Source: Gammaproteobacteria bacterium (GTDB lineage Bacteria; Pseudomonadota; Gammaproteobacteria; HK1). Taken from it: a stretch of DNA of 64,000 nucleotides. Position numbers and translations under genes: made by a program. Location of the stretch: contig JAJEAD010000080.1 in NCBI GenBank assembly GCA_022824305.1, forward strand, positions 1 to 64,000. The letters are read 5' to 3'. This document shows, piece after piece, positions 18,641-28,302 of the stretch; the first letter of the stretch is position 1, and every line of letters starts with the position of its first letter. Under the pieces are notes generated by a model. The model had not been told where the DNA came from, did no database searches, and was given only the letters and a program-made list of their open reading frames with translations.

Positions 18641-19522
18641 ATGCAGCGCGAGTTCGCGCCCGTGGTGGGCAACACCGGGGCAGTGGATCAGCCCGCTCAG
18701 GCGATTTCAGTCGTGCACGTCGTGTTCATGGTGGCGGTGCACGCGGGCGCCGTTGCCGCATTCGCCTGGTTCACGTGGACGAACCTGGCGGTGATGCTGG
18801 CGCTATACGCCGTGACGGGGCTCGGGATCACCGTCGGCTATCACCGGCTGCTCTCGCATCGCAGCTTTCGCACTTCGCGCACGGTGCGCAACGTGATCGC
18901 CACCGCGGGCAGCGTCGCCATGCAGGGCGGGCCCCTGCGCTGGGCCGCCGACCACCGCACCCACCACTTTCATTCCGATTCCGAGGGAGACCCTCACGAC
19001 ATCGAGCGCGGGTTCTTCTTCGCCCACATGGGCTGGCTCTTCTACCTGTTTCCCGACGAGTACGACGAGCGTCGCATCCTGCACCACACCCGCGACCTCG
19101 CACGGGACCCCTACCTCCGTCTGCTCGATCGCTACCACTACGTTCCCGGCCTCGCGGTGGGAGCGCTCCTGCTCCTTGCGGGAGGACTGCCGCTCTTTCT
19201 CTGGGGCTTCTGCGCCCGACTGGTGCTTCTCTACCACTCGACCTGGCTGGTGAACTCCGCCGCCCACAAGTGGGGCTACCGGACCTTTCCCGAAGCTTCC
19301 GGCACCAACAACTGGGTGGTGGCGCTACTCGCCTTCGGGGAAGGCTGGCACAACAACCACCATGCCTGGCCCTCGTCGGCGCGCCAGGGGCTGGGCGCCT
19401 GGGAGCTCGACGTGTCCTGGGGCGTGATCAAGCTGCTCCGGAAGCTGGGGCTCGCGGACGAGGTGGCCCACGTGCGCCTGGACCCTCGCGACCCGGCCCA
19501 CAGCGTTCTGCAGCGCGCCTGA
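18641..19522 (+). CDS. Membrane acyl-CoA/acyl-lipid fatty acid desaturase (delta-9 type)
   Basis: 293 residues of the membrane-bound di-iron desaturase superfamily. All three histidine boxes are present: HRLLSH (68-73), HRTHH (105-109) and HNNHH (237-241), with hydrophobic segments before and between them. It introduces a double bond into acyl chains using O2 and reduced carrier. A strong GGGAGGG ribosome site precedes the ATG. A second, longer desaturase lies at 43600-44772; the two share the fold but differ in their C-terminus, suggesting different acyl substrates or partners. Confidence 0.9.
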   Translation: MQREFAPVVGNTGAVDQPAQAISVVHVVFMVAVHAGAVAAFAWFTWTNLAVMLALYAVTGLGITVGYHRLLSHRSFRTSRTVRNVIATAGSVAMQGGPLRWAADHRTHHFHSDSEGDPHDIERGFFFAHMGWLFYLFPDEYDERRILHHTRDLARDPYLRLLDRYHYVPGLAVGALLLLAGGLPLFLWGFCARLVLLYHSTWLVNSAAHKWGYRTFPEASGTNNWVVALLAFGEGWHNNHHAWPSSARQGLGAWELDVSWGVIKLLRKLGLADEVAHVRLDPRDPAHSVLQRA

Positions 19523-19678
19523 GCGACGCGGTCCGTGCTTGTACGGTCGTGCGCGGACAGGAGCGCGTGACGGCCGTGCGACTGCCGCACCGGGAAACTA
19601 CGGGCAGGTACCGCTTGAACAGAGCGCGCCCCTTCCCCATCATCGGCGACCGGGACTGAACGGGAACGCAGTGCGCGC

Positions 19679-20299
19679 ATGCCGGACCACGTGATCGAAT
19701 CCGTCGAGGAGCTCCGCACCGCCTACGGCGAGGCGAGCGAGCTGTCGCTCAAGAAGTCACTCGATCGCCTCGACGGGCATTGCCGGCGCTTCATCGCGCT
19801 GTCTCCCTTCGTGGTCCTCGCTTCCGCCGGCGCGGACGGTCGCGTGGACTGCTCTCCGCGCGGCGATCCGGCGGGATTCGTCGCCGTCCTCGACGACCGG
19901 ACCGTCCTGCTCCCGGACCGGCGCGGCAACAACCGCACGGATTCGCTCACCAACGTCCTCGAGAACCCCTACGTCGGCATGCTGTTCATGATCCCCGGCG
20001 TCAACGAGACGCTCCGGCTGAACGGGCGGGCAACTCTCACCACCGATCCCGCACACCTGGAGCCGCTCGCGGTCAAGGGACGTGCCCCGAGGAGCGGCCT
20101 CCTTGTCCAAGTGGAGGAGGTCCTCCTCCAGTGCACCAAGGCCCTGGTGCGTTCTCGCCTCTGGAAAGACGAGTCGCGCGTCAACCGCAAGAGCGCCCTG
20201 CCTTCCTTCGGGCGGATGATCGCCGACCACGCCGGCCTCCCGGACGGCGACGCGATCGACCGGCGGCTCCGCAGGAAGGTGCGCGAAACGCTCTACTGA
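19679..20299 (+). CDS. PPOX-class FMN-dependent flavoprotein (MSMEG_1061-like)
   Basis: 206 residues with the split-barrel flavin-binding pattern of pyridoxamine-phosphate-oxidase-like proteins: PFVVLASAGADGRVDCSPRG, then VLLPDRRGNNRTDSLTN and VGMLFMIPGVNETLRLNG. The late segment QVEEVLLQCTKALVRSRLW matches a group of PPOX-class oxidoreductases of unknown substrate. Not classical PdxH. The 156 bp upstream hold no other gene. Confidence 0.82.
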   Translation: MPDHVIESVEELRTAYGEASELSLKKSLDRLDGHCRRFIALSPFVVLASAGADGRVDCSPRGDPAGFVAVLDDRTVLLPDRRGNNRTDSLTNVLENPYVGMLFMIPGVNETLRLNGRATLTTDPAHLEPLAVKGRAPRSGLLVQVEEVLLQCTKALVRSRLWKDESRVNRKSALPSFGRMIADHAGLPDGDAIDRRLRRKVRETLY

Positions 20300-20356
20300 G
20301 AGACGCGCCGCGGCATCGCCGCGCCGGCCGGCTCGATTCCGTCGACGCCGTGCCGC

Positions 20357-23065
20357 TCAGTGCGCCTCGTCCCAGTTGGTTCCGGTCCCGATGTCGACCT
20401 CGAGCGGGACGGACAGGTTCGCCGCGTTCACCATGTGCTCGCGCACTCCGGCGCGCACTTCCTCGAGCTCGGCGTCGGGCACCTCCAGGACCAGCTCGTC
20501 GTGGACCTGCATGATCATGCGGGAGTGGAGCGAGTGCTCCTCGAGCCACCGGTCGATGCGCACCATCGCCCGCTTGATGATGTCGGCGGCGGTACCCTGC
20601 ATGGGCGCGTTGATCGCGGTGCGCTCGGCGTACTGGCGGCGGTGGACGTTGCGGGAATTGATCTCGGGCAGGTGCAGGCGACGCCCGAACACGGTCTCCA
20701 CGAAGCCGCGCTCGCGGGCGCTCTCCCGCGTCTCGTCCATGAAGCGCCGGACCCCGGGGTAGCGGGCGAAGTAGAGATCGACGTAGGCCTGCGCTTCGTT
20801 GCGGCCGATACCGAGCTGGCGGCCGAGCCCGAAGGCGGACATGCCGTAGATCAGGCCGAAGTTGATCGCCTTGGCGCGGCGACGCTGCTCGGGGTCGACG
20901 GCATCCGGAGCGAGACCGAAGACTTCCGCCGCGGTCGCCTGGTGAATGTCCGCGCCCGACGCGAACGCCGACTGCAGCCCCTCGTCACCCGAGAGGTGCG
21001 CCATGATCCGCAGCTCGATCTGGGAGTAGTCGGCCGCCACCATGCACCAGCCCTCCGAAGGAACGAAGGCCTGGCGCACGCGGCGCCCTTCCGCGGTGCG
21101 GATGGGGATGTTCTGAAGATTGGGATCGCTCGAGGAGAGACGCCCCGTCGATGCCACCGCCTGGTGGTAGCTGGTGTGGACCCGGCCGGTCTGCGGATTC
21201 ACGCAAGCGGGCAGAGCCATGGTGTAGGTGGAGCGCAGCTTGGAGAGCGCGCGGTGCTCGAGGATCAGTCGCGGAAGCGCGTGGTCGTGGGCGAGCTCCT
21301 GCAGCACGGACTCCGCGGTGGAGGGCTGGCCCTTGGGGGTTCGGCTGCGCACCGGAATACCGAGATCTTCGTAGAGGATCTTCTGGATCTGCTTGGGCGA
21401 GCCGAGGTTGAAGGGCGCGCCGGCCGCCTCGTGCGCGGCGCTCTCGACCTCCGTCATGCGCGAAGCGAGCTCTTCGCTCTGGCGTTCGAGCATCGGGACG
21501 TCGATACGCACGCCGCGGCGCTCAATCCTGGAGAGCACGGGCACGAGGGGGACTTCGATGTCCTCGAAGAGGGTGCGCAACGAGGCTTCGCGCTCGAGCC
21601 GGGGCCACAGGGCACGGTGCAGACGAAGCGTCACCTCGGCGTCCTCCGCCGCGTAGGGGCCGGCCTGCTCGAGCGGAATCTGGTCGAAGCGCAGTTGCGC
21701 GGCGCCCTTGCCCGCGATGTCCTCGAAGTGGATGGTGCGGTGGTCGAGGTACTTGAGCGCGAGCGCATCCATGTCGTGGCGCGTCCCGGTGCTGTCGAGC
21801 ACGTAGGACTCGAGCATGGTGTCGAAGCGCACGCCGCGGAGCCCGATGCCGTGGTTTGCGAGCACGCTCATGTCGTACTTCAGGTTCTGCCCGACCTTGG
21901 GCCGCTGCGGATCCTCGAGCAGGGGCCGAAGCTTCCCGAGCACCTCTTCGCGCGGGAGCTGGGCCGGAGCCCCGTCGTAACCGTGCGCGAAGGGAACGTA
22001 GGCGCCTTCGCCCTCCTCCACCGCGAAGGACACCCCGACCACCTCCGCCTGCATGTAGTCCAGCCCGGTGGTCTCGGTGTCGAACGCGAAGTACGGCGCG
22101 GCGCGAAGCCGCTCCAGCCACTCGGCGAAACGTCCGTCTTCGAGCACCGTCTCGTAGTCGGCGGAGGGGGCGGATGGCGCCTCGGATGCCTCCTCCGGTG
22201 TCTCGAGCTCGGAGAGCCAGCTCCTGAACTCGAATCGCGAGTACATCTCCCGCAAGGCGTCCCGGTCCGGATCGCGGCGTTCGAGGTCCGTCACCCCGAC
22301 GTCGAGCGCCACGTCGCACTTTATCGTGACGAGACGGCGGGAAAGCGGCAGATGATCCAGGCTTGCGCGGAGGTTCTCTCCCACCTTGCCCTTCACGTCG
22401 TCCGCACCCGCCAACAACGCGTCGAGGGAGCCGTAGGCGCCGAGCCACTTCTGCGCCGTCTTCGCTCCCACCTTGGGCACGCCCGGCACGTTGTCCACGG
22501 CGTCGCCGACGAGTGTGAGGTAGTCGACGATCCGATCCGGCGCCACGCCGAACTTCTTGCCGACCCCCTCCGGATCGAGAACCGCGCCGTCCATGGGATT
22601 CACCATCGTCACCCGGTCGTTCACGAGCTGCGCCATGTCCTTGTCGCCGGACGAGATCGTCACCCGCATCCCCCGGGCGACGGCCTGCGTGGACAGGGTG
22701 CCGATGACGTCGTCGGCCTCCACTCCCGGCACTACCAGGCGCGAGAGGCCGAGTGCGACGACGAGCGCGTGCACCGGTTCGACCTGCCGGGAGAGATCCT
22801 CCGGCATGGACGGACGGTTGGCCTTGTACTGCGGGTAGAGCTCGTCCCGAAAGGTCTTGCCGCGGGCATCGAAAACCACCGCCACGTAGTCCGGCCGCGT
22901 GTCCGCGAGCAGGCGGCGAAGCATGTTCCCGACTCCGTAGAGCGCTCCGGTGGGCTCGCCCCGGGCGGTGCTGAAGGGCGGTATGGCGTGGAAGGCCCGG
23001 TACAGGTAGTAGGTCCCGTCGACGAGTACCAGGTGCCCGGCCGCTTCCGAGTTCGTCGAATTCAT
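20357..23065 (-). CDS. polA: DNA polymerase I
   Basis: 902 residues with all three activities. The N-terminal 5'-3' exonuclease has VDGTYYLYRAFHA and SGDKDMAQLV; the middle 3'-5' exonuclease retains the catalytic FDTETTGLD and later YAAEDAEVT, so proofreading looks intact; the C-terminal polymerase carries DYSQIELRIMAHLSGD, RRRAKAINFGLIYGMSAFGL and QVHDELVLEV. The ATG at 23065 has GAGG about 11 bases upstream. The divergently transcribed DUF2782 gene across a 466-bp gap is a typical gammaproteobacterial neighbour. Confidence 0.97.
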   Translation of the reverse strand: MNSTNSEAAGHLVLVDGTYYLYRAFHAIPPFSTARGEPTGALYGVGNMLRRLLADTRPDYVAVVFDARGKTFRDELYPQYKANRPSMPEDLSRQVEPVHALVVALGLSRLVVPGVEADDVIGTLSTQAVARGMRVTISSGDKDMAQLVNDRVTMVNPMDGAVLDPEGVGKKFGVAPDRIVDYLTLVGDAVDNVPGVPKVGAKTAQKWLGAYGSLDALLAGADDVKGKVGENLRASLDHLPLSRRLVTIKCDVALDVGVTDLERRDPDRDALREMYSRFEFRSWLSELETPEEASEAPSAPSADYETVLEDGRFAEWLERLRAAPYFAFDTETTGLDYMQAEVVGVSFAVEEGEGAYVPFAHGYDGAPAQLPREEVLGKLRPLLEDPQRPKVGQNLKYDMSVLANHGIGLRGVRFDTMLESYVLDSTGTRHDMDALALKYLDHRTIHFEDIAGKGAAQLRFDQIPLEQAGPYAAEDAEVTLRLHRALWPRLEREASLRTLFEDIEVPLVPVLSRIERRGVRIDVPMLERQSEELASRMTEVESAAHEAAGAPFNLGSPKQIQKILYEDLGIPVRSRTPKGQPSTAESVLQELAHDHALPRLILEHRALSKLRSTYTMALPACVNPQTGRVHTSYHQAVASTGRLSSSDPNLQNIPIRTAEGRRVRQAFVPSEGWCMVAADYSQIELRIMAHLSGDEGLQSAFASGADIHQATAAEVFGLAPDAVDPEQRRRAKAINFGLIYGMSAFGLGRQLGIGRNEAQAYVDLYFARYPGVRRFMDETRESARERGFVETVFGRRLHLPEINSRNVHRRQYAERTAINAPMQGTAADIIKRAMVRIDRWLEEHSLHSRMIMQVHDELVLEVPDAELEEVRAGVREHMVNAANLSVPLEVDIGTGTNWDEAH

Positions 23066-23531
23066 AGGAAGCCTCGATCTCCGGGGTGCGTCCCTCCGAC
23101 CGGGCGCGCTCGCGCCGCCGGAAGCGAAGGGACGGGCACAGAGCATAGCGCCGACGCGCTTTCCCCGGCAAAGCGCGCTCCGGCCCGAATCCTGACCTTC
23201 TGCTTTAGATTTGGACGCTAAGCGACTCGAGTGCTTGTCGACTCATGCAGAACGCAGTAGCCTTGCCGCATGCATTCCACCGGAGCGTATCCGGATCGAT
23301 TCAACAGCTTCGCCGGAGCCGTGGCGCGCCGGACGGCGGCGCCGGGCGCACGGGGAAGTCGGTCCGGCGGTGCTGCCGGCCCGCGCTTCCTGCGAGTCCC
23401 GGAGCACGTTCCCACGCCCTTTCGGGCCGGCGTAGCGCTTGCGCAGGACTCGCCGGACTTGGCGCTTCGGCCGGAAATCCCTGCAGTCTCGATCCGGTGA
23501 TGGGCACGCGGATAGACGGAGGTCGGATCCG
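23066..23531. other. Intergenic region between divergent polA and DUF2782 genes
   Basis: 466 bp with no gene I can support. Short open frames here have no signal, motif or credible ribosome site. It probably carries promoters for both flanking genes. I saw no small RNA resembling Spot 42, which neighbours polA in enterics. Confidence 0.5.
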
Positions 23532-23891
23532 ATGAGCACGAGAAGCACGCTGATGGCACTCTGCGCGGGCCTGCTGCTCGCCGTTCCCGCCGCGACCCTG
23601 GCGGAGGAGCCCGGGCTCGAGCCGCTGCCCGAGCCGCCGCCGATGCCCGAGGACCTGTCTCTGCAGGAGAGCCTCGAACCGGAGGTTCGCATCATTCACG
23701 CCGACGACAAGGTGATCACCCAGTACGTTGTCGAAGGCGTCGTGCGGGCGGTCAAGGTCGAGCTCGGCGACAGCGACATTCCCGCCTACTACCTCGTCGA
23801 CACCGACGGCGACGGCCGGCTGGACCGGCGCAGCGGCGTCTCGGACGAGCAGGAGCGCCTGCTCGCGCACTGGATCATCGCGAGCTGGTAG
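23532..23891 (+). CDS. DUF2782 family secreted/periplasmic protein
   Basis: 119 residues. Residues 1-23 form a signal peptide ending in ATLA, then a Pro/Glu-rich linker and a compact domain with EVRIIHADDKVITQYVVEG and YYLVDTDGDGRLDRRSG, typical of DUF2782 proteins found next to polA in gammaproteobacteria. Function is unknown. The aspartate-rich DTDGDGRLD resembles a calcium-binding loop, but only by pattern. Confidence 0.8.
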   Translation: MSTRSTLMALCAGLLLAVPAATLAEEPGLEPLPEPPPMPEDLSLQESLEPEVRIIHADDKVITQYVVEGVVRAVKVELGDSDIPAYYLVDTDGDGRLDRRSGVSDEQERLLAHWIIASW

Positions 23892-24071
23892 CGAATCGGA
23901 GGCCGAGCGGCTCCGTCCACACGCGGCCCAGGGGCTCAGGGGCCGCGGCCCTCGGCGAGTCCGAGGGATTCCCTCTCTCGCGGGATCAGGAACGGGCAGC
24001 GTCGGACGCGCCCTCGCACGCATGCGGGAATGCCCGGTCCTGCCCGCGAACACGGGCTCCTCCACCGGGGC

Positions 24072-25430
24072 TCAGATCAGGAAGAGCGCGCCCAGCCCAA
24101 GGAAGGTCATGAAGCCCACCACGTCCGTTACCGTGGTGAGGACAACGCCGCCCGCAAGCGCCGGATCGACGAGCAGGCGCCGCAAAAGCAGGGGGATGCT
24201 GGCCCCGGCGAGGGCCGCCACCACCAGGTTGATGACGAGCGCGCAACCGACGATCACCCCGAGAGCGGGATCGCCGAACCAGAACCAGGCGACCGCGGCG
24301 ACCACCAGGGCCCAGCACAGGCTGTTGAGCAGGCCCACCGCGAACTCCTTGCCGAGCAGCCATCCGACGTTGCGCGGCGCGACCTGCCCGAGCGCCATGC
24401 CGCGGATGACGACGGTGAGGGTCTGACTGCCGGCGATGCCCCCCATGCTCGCCACCACCGGCATGAGGACCGCCAGCGCCACCACCTGCTGAATGGTCGC
24501 TTCGAAGAGGCCGATGACCCAGGCCGCGAGCAGGGCGGTGACGAGGTTGATGCCGAGCCACAGGGTGCGCCGGCGGGTGCTGACGAGCACCGGAGCGAAG
24601 AGGTCGTCATCCTCGCGGAGACCCGCCATGCCGAGGAAGGAGCGGTCGCCCTCGTCGCGAATCACGTCCACGACATCGTCGACGGTGATGCGGCCGAGGA
24701 GGCGGCCCTCCGTGTCCACCACCGGGGCGGAGATCAGGTTGCGCTGCTCGAAGAGGCGTGCGACTTCGTGAGCGGGGGTGCTCGCGTCGATCCCCCCGAA
24801 CTCGGTGAGCATCAGATCCGCCACCTTGCGCTCGGGCGCACCGATGACGAGGTCGGCGAGTCGCATCTCGCCCCGGTACCGGTTCTCCCGATCCACCACG
24901 AAGAGCCGGTTGGTCTTCTCGGGAATCTCCCCGCGACGGCGCAGGTAGCGATGGACCGCCTCGAGGCTCACGTCCCCGCGCACCGTCACCACATCGAGAT
25001 TCATGAGGCCGCCCGCGGTGTCCTCCGGGTAGGCGAGGATCGACTCGAGGCGATCGCGCTCCTGAGCGTCGAGCGCATCGAGCACCTCCTCGAGGACCGG
25101 CTCCGGCAGGTCCTGAAGAATGTCGGCGGCATCGTCGTCGTCCACCTCTCGCGCGATCTCGGCGAGCGTGACCGAGTCCATCTGCAGCATGCGCGGGGTG
25201 CGCACCGCGTCTTCCGCTTCCGCGAAGACCTCGGCGCGCACCGTGTCGCCGAGCCCCTCCCACAGCACGTCGCGTTCCACCGCGGGCAGCGACTCCAGCA
25301 GCAGAGCGATGTCGGCCGGGTGCATTCCCTCGAGGACAGCGCGCAACCCGTGGAAATCGCTGCGTTCCAGGGCATCCAGGATCTGCCCCAGGTTCTCCTC
25401 GTGACCGCTTTCCTCGTAGTGCTCGGCCAT
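24072..25430 (-). CDS. mgtE: Magnesium transporter MgtE
   Basis: 452 residues in the standard order: the N-terminal helical superfamily domain (MHPADIALLLESLPAVERD), paired CBS domains (PEDTAGGLMN through VDTEGRLLGRITVDDVVDVI) and a C-terminal five-helix channel with VASMGGIAGSQTLTVVIRGMALGQV. It is a Mg2+-gated channel for Mg2+ (and sometimes Co2+) in the inner membrane; the cytoplasmic domains sense Mg2+. It starts 22 bp after ptsI on the same strand and may be the last gene of the hemCD-ptsHI run. Confidence 0.95.
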   Translation of the reverse strand: MAEHYEESGHEENLGQILDALERSDFHGLRAVLEGMHPADIALLLESLPAVERDVLWEGLGDTVRAEVFAEAEDAVRTPRMLQMDSVTLAEIAREVDDDDAADILQDLPEPVLEEVLDALDAQERDRLESILAYPEDTAGGLMNLDVVTVRGDVSLEAVHRYLRRRGEIPEKTNRLFVVDRENRYRGEMRLADLVIGAPERKVADLMLTEFGGIDASTPAHEVARLFEQRNLISAPVVDTEGRLLGRITVDDVVDVIRDEGDRSFLGMAGLREDDDLFAPVLVSTRRRTLWLGINLVTALLAAWVIGLFEATIQQVVALAVLMPVVASMGGIAGSQTLTVVIRGMALGQVAPRNVGWLLGKEFAVGLLNSLCWALVVAAVAWFWFGDPALGVIVGCALVINLVVAALAGASIPLLLRRLLVDPALAGGVVLTTVTDVVGFMTFLGLGALFLI

Positions 25431-25452
25431 GGTCTTCAGATGCCCGTCAAGC

Positions 25453-27180
25453 CTACTGGTTCAACTCGTTGAGCAGCGCCTCCCGTCGCGTGCGCCGGGC
25501 CGTGCTCAGGATGCGCTTCGTGAGCGTTCTGCTCTTCGCGGCATGGGCCTCGAGGATCGACTGCTTGATCTCCAGCAGCGCGTTGGGATGGACGCTGAAC
25601 TCCTTCAGCCCCATGCCGAGGAGGAGTCGCGTATAGCGCGCATCACCCGCCATCTCCCCGCATAGCGCGACCGGAATTCCGGCCCGCCGGCCTGCCTTGA
25701 TGATGGTGCTGATCAGGCGCAGCACCGCAGGATGCAGGGGATCGTACAGATAGCTCACCTCGTCGTCGACTCTGTCGACCGCGATCGTGTACTGGATGAG
25801 ATCGTTGGTGCCGATGGAAAGGAAATCCATTTCCCGGGCGAAGAGATCGGCGCACACCGCGGCGGCGGGGACCTCGATCATGCCCCCGAGCGGGGTGGCG
25901 GGATCGAAGGGAACCCCGTCCTCTGCGAGTTCGCGCTTGCAGGCGCGCACCAGCTCGAGCACCTGCTCGAACTCCGAGGTACTGGAGATCATCGGGATCA
26001 TCATTCTCACCGGACCGTGCGCGGAAGCGCGCAGGATGGCCCGTACCTGCGGCTTGAAGAGACCGGGTTCCTTGAGACAGAGCCGAATCGCCCGCAGGCC
26101 CAGGGCCGGGTTCTGCGAGATCGGAGCGTCCGGGCGCGCGCCGTCGACCTGCTTGTCGGCCCCGAGGTCGAGCGTGCGGATCGTGACCGGCCCGCCCTTC
26201 GCGGCGCGCACGACGCCGGCGTAGACCTCCTGCTGCTCCGCTTCCGTAGGAGGAGAGGACCGGTTGAGGAACAGGTACTCGGTGCGGTAGAGGCCGACAC
26301 CGGCCGCGCCGTCCCGAATGGCGAGCGCGAGCTCGGACTCGAACTCCACGTTGGCCTGAAGGGTGACCGGCTCGCCGTCCGCGGTCACCGCCGGGGTCTT
26401 GCGAAGCGAGGCGCGGGCGGCCCGGATCCGCATCAGGTCCTTCTGCCGGGCCCGGTAGTGGCGCAATGTCGCAGGGTCCGGCGCGACCACCACCACGCCC
26501 TGGCGACCGTCCACGATCACCAGCTCGTCGTCGCGCAGGTGGGCCCGCGCGTCGTGCAGTCCGACGACGGCCGGCACCCCGAGGCTGCGGGCGAGGATGG
26601 CGGTGTGCGAGAGCGGCCCGCCGTACTCGGTGAGAAAGGCCGCAACGCCGTCCTGCATCAGCACCGTGTCGGCCGGGGCGAGGTCGTCCGCGAAGATCAC
26701 CTGCGGGTCGTCCGGCCGGGTCACGAAGACCGGGGTGCGGCCTCCGGAGAGGATCCGCTGCACCCGGTTGACCACGTGGTCGACATCGTCGCGCCGGGTG
26801 CGCAGGTAAGCGTCGTCCATGGCGTCGAAGACGCTCACGATCGCATCGCGCTGGAGCTTCAGCGCGTGTTCCGCGTTGCAGCGATGCGTGCGGATCGCCT
26901 GCAGGGTTCCGGTGGTGAGCGCGGTGTCTTCGAGCATCAGGAGATGCGTGTCGATGAAGGCGGCGATCTCCGCCCTGGTGTCGGAGGGAATGCGGGCCTT
27001 TATGGCCTTGAGCTCCCGGCTCGCGGTGCGGAGCGCCGCCTTGAAGCGCGCTATCTCGCCACCCACCTGGGGACCGGAGAGGCGCCGCTCGGGCACGTCG
27101 AGCATGCCCCGGCGCAGAACGTGCAGCTTGCCGATGGCGATTCCGTTGGAGGCGCTGATGCCGTGCAGAGTGAGGGCCAT
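25453..27180 (-). CDS. ptsI: Phosphoenolpyruvate-protein phosphotransferase (enzyme I)
   Basis: 575 residues, the usual size of PtsI and without the N-terminal GAF domain of PtsP. The phosphorylated histidine is H192 in GGPLSHTAILARSLGVPAV; the PEP-binding barrel has GAAGVGLYRTEYLFL, MMIPMISSTSEF and DFLSIGTNDLIQYTIAVDR with the CGEMAGD cysteine. It lies 51 bp after HPr. No sugar-specific EII gene is nearby, so the pair may serve a regulatory PTS or a mannose-type EIIA encoded elsewhere. Confidence 0.93.
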   Translation of the reverse strand: MALTLHGISASNGIAIGKLHVLRRGMLDVPERRLSGPQVGGEIARFKAALRTASRELKAIKARIPSDTRAEIAAFIDTHLLMLEDTALTTGTLQAIRTHRCNAEHALKLQRDAIVSVFDAMDDAYLRTRRDDVDHVVNRVQRILSGGRTPVFVTRPDDPQVIFADDLAPADTVLMQDGVAAFLTEYGGPLSHTAILARSLGVPAVVGLHDARAHLRDDELVIVDGRQGVVVVAPDPATLRHYRARQKDLMRIRAARASLRKTPAVTADGEPVTLQANVEFESELALAIRDGAAGVGLYRTEYLFLNRSSPPTEAEQQEVYAGVVRAAKGGPVTIRTLDLGADKQVDGARPDAPISQNPALGLRAIRLCLKEPGLFKPQVRAILRASAHGPVRMMIPMISSTSEFEQVLELVRACKRELAEDGVPFDPATPLGGMIEVPAAAVCADLFAREMDFLSIGTNDLIQYTIAVDRVDDEVSYLYDPLHPAVLRLISTIIKAGRRAGIPVALCGEMAGDARYTRLLLGMGLKEFSVHPNALLEIKQSILEAHAAKSRTLTKRILSTARRTRREALLNELNQ

Positions 27181-27231
27181 GAATCTACTCCCGGACGCGA
27201 GGGAACGCAGGCGAAAGGAGGCGACGAAGGC

Positions 27232-27516
27232 TCATTCGTCTTCCCCGAATCGTTCCGATATGAGCGTGCGCAGGCTCTCGAGCGCCTGCTGCGCATCCTC
27301 GCCGCTCGCCTCCAGCTCGAGCTCCGTTCCGGTCGTGGCCCCCAGCATCATCACCGCCATGATGCTCTTTGCGTCCGCCTCCCGTCCGTCCCGTCGCAGC
27401 GTGATCTCGGACTCGAAGCGGCCGGCAAGGCGCACCAGCTTGGCCGCGGCCCGCGCATGGAGGCCGAGCCGGTTGACTATCCTCTCCTTCGCGCGGGCCC
27501 GGGCGGGCCCGGTCAT
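27232..27516 (-). CDS. ptsH: HPr family phosphocarrier protein
   Basis: 94 residues. The phosphocarrier histidine is H20 in NRLGLHARAAAKLV, and the regulatory-serine region reads ADAKSIMAVMMLGA (S51). The start at 27516 is chosen because its ATG overlaps the hemD stop (ATGA); an upstream ATG at 27534 would add six residues. It accepts phosphate from the enzyme I encoded next. Whether it acts as a sugar-PTS HPr or an NPr-like regulator cannot be told from sequence. Confidence 0.9.
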   Translation of the reverse strand: MTGPARARAKERIVNRLGLHARAAAKLVRLAGRFESEITLRRDGREADAKSIMAVMMLGATTGTELELEASGEDAQQALESLRTLISERFGEDE

Positions 27517-28295
27517 CTCCGCTTTGCCGCCCATGATTCCAGGGCTTCGATGAGGCCGGCATCGCCCGCCCGGGACGCGACCGAGAGCGGAGCCTCCACC
27601 CCCAGCTCCCGCAGAGTCGCGGCCACCCGCTCGCTGATGACCACGAAGTGCGCGGCGGCGAGCCTCGGCCGCCCCGCGTCACCCGCGGCGCCGAGGAGGT
27701 TCCGGGCCGCTTCCGCGCTCGTCAGGATCACCACGTCGACGTCGGGGATGGCGCGGAGGTTGAGCGGAAGATCGCGCGGACGCCGCCGCCGGTAGGTCTC
27801 GACCTCCCGAACCTGCGCGCCCCGGCGCCGGAGCACGCCCGCGAGGTGCTCCCGCCCACCCTGGCCCTTGAAGATGGCGATCCGCATGCCCTCCACCCGA
27901 TCCGTGGAGAGTTCGGAACGGCAAAGCAGCGATTCGCTGTCGTAGGGTTCGTCGGGCACGAAGGCCGGCTCGATGCCGTGTCGCAGAAGCACGACGCGGG
28001 TCCCCGGTCCGATCGCGGCCGCCCGAAAGCTGCGAGGCGCGCCCCCCCGGGGCGCGAGCACCATCGCGTGCTCCACCGCGCTCGGACTCACGAAGATCGC
28101 GAGGTCGAAGCGGTGCAGGCGGGCCATCACCTCTCTCACCGCTTCCGCATCCTCCGGCCCCGCGATCTCGATGGCCGGGACGCTCAGGGGAAGCGCGCCC
28201 CGCCGTCTGAGCGAGGCCGCGAGCGGGGCGGCCCGTTGCGACGGGCGCGTGACCAGCACGCGCAGCCCGTCCAGGGTCCCGGGCGCCTCCGCCAT
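27513..28295 (-). CDS. hemD: Uroporphyrinogen-III synthase
   Basis: 260 residues, the normal HemD length, with the two-lobe pattern of this poorly conserved family: an opening GLRVLVTRPSQRAAPLAASL, AIFVSPSAVEHAM, AAIGPGTRVVLLRHGIEP, then DVVILTSAEAARNLL and HFVVISERVAATLRELG. It cyclises hydroxymethylbilane to uroporphyrinogen III. The start lies 7 bases after the hemC stop, confirming the pair. Its stop overlaps the HPr start. HemX and HemY, the usual followers, are replaced here by PTS genes. Confidence 0.9.
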   Translation of the reverse strand: MAEAPGTLDGLRVLVTRPSQRAAPLAASLRRRGALPLSVPAIEIAGPEDAEAVREVMARLHRFDLAIFVSPSAVEHAMVLAPRGGAPRSFRAAAIGPGTRVVLLRHGIEPAFVPDEPYDSESLLCRSELSTDRVEGMRIAIFKGQGGREHLAGVLRRRGAQVREVETYRRRRPRDLPLNLRAIPDVDVVILTSAEAARNLLGAAGDAGRPRLAAAHFVVISERVAATLRELGVEAPLSVASRAGDAGLIEALESWAAKRR

Positions 28296-28302
28296 CGCGG
28301 CA

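Noticed and set aside
20360..23221. A 953-codon open frame antisense to polA.
   Set aside because: Shadow frame in GC-rich DNA; composition is Arg/His/Gly-rich without motifs, whereas polA is complete on the other strand.
23270..23500. 76-codon open frame between polA and the DUF2782 gene.
   Set aside because: No recognisable features; expected by chance in GC-rich intergenic DNA.
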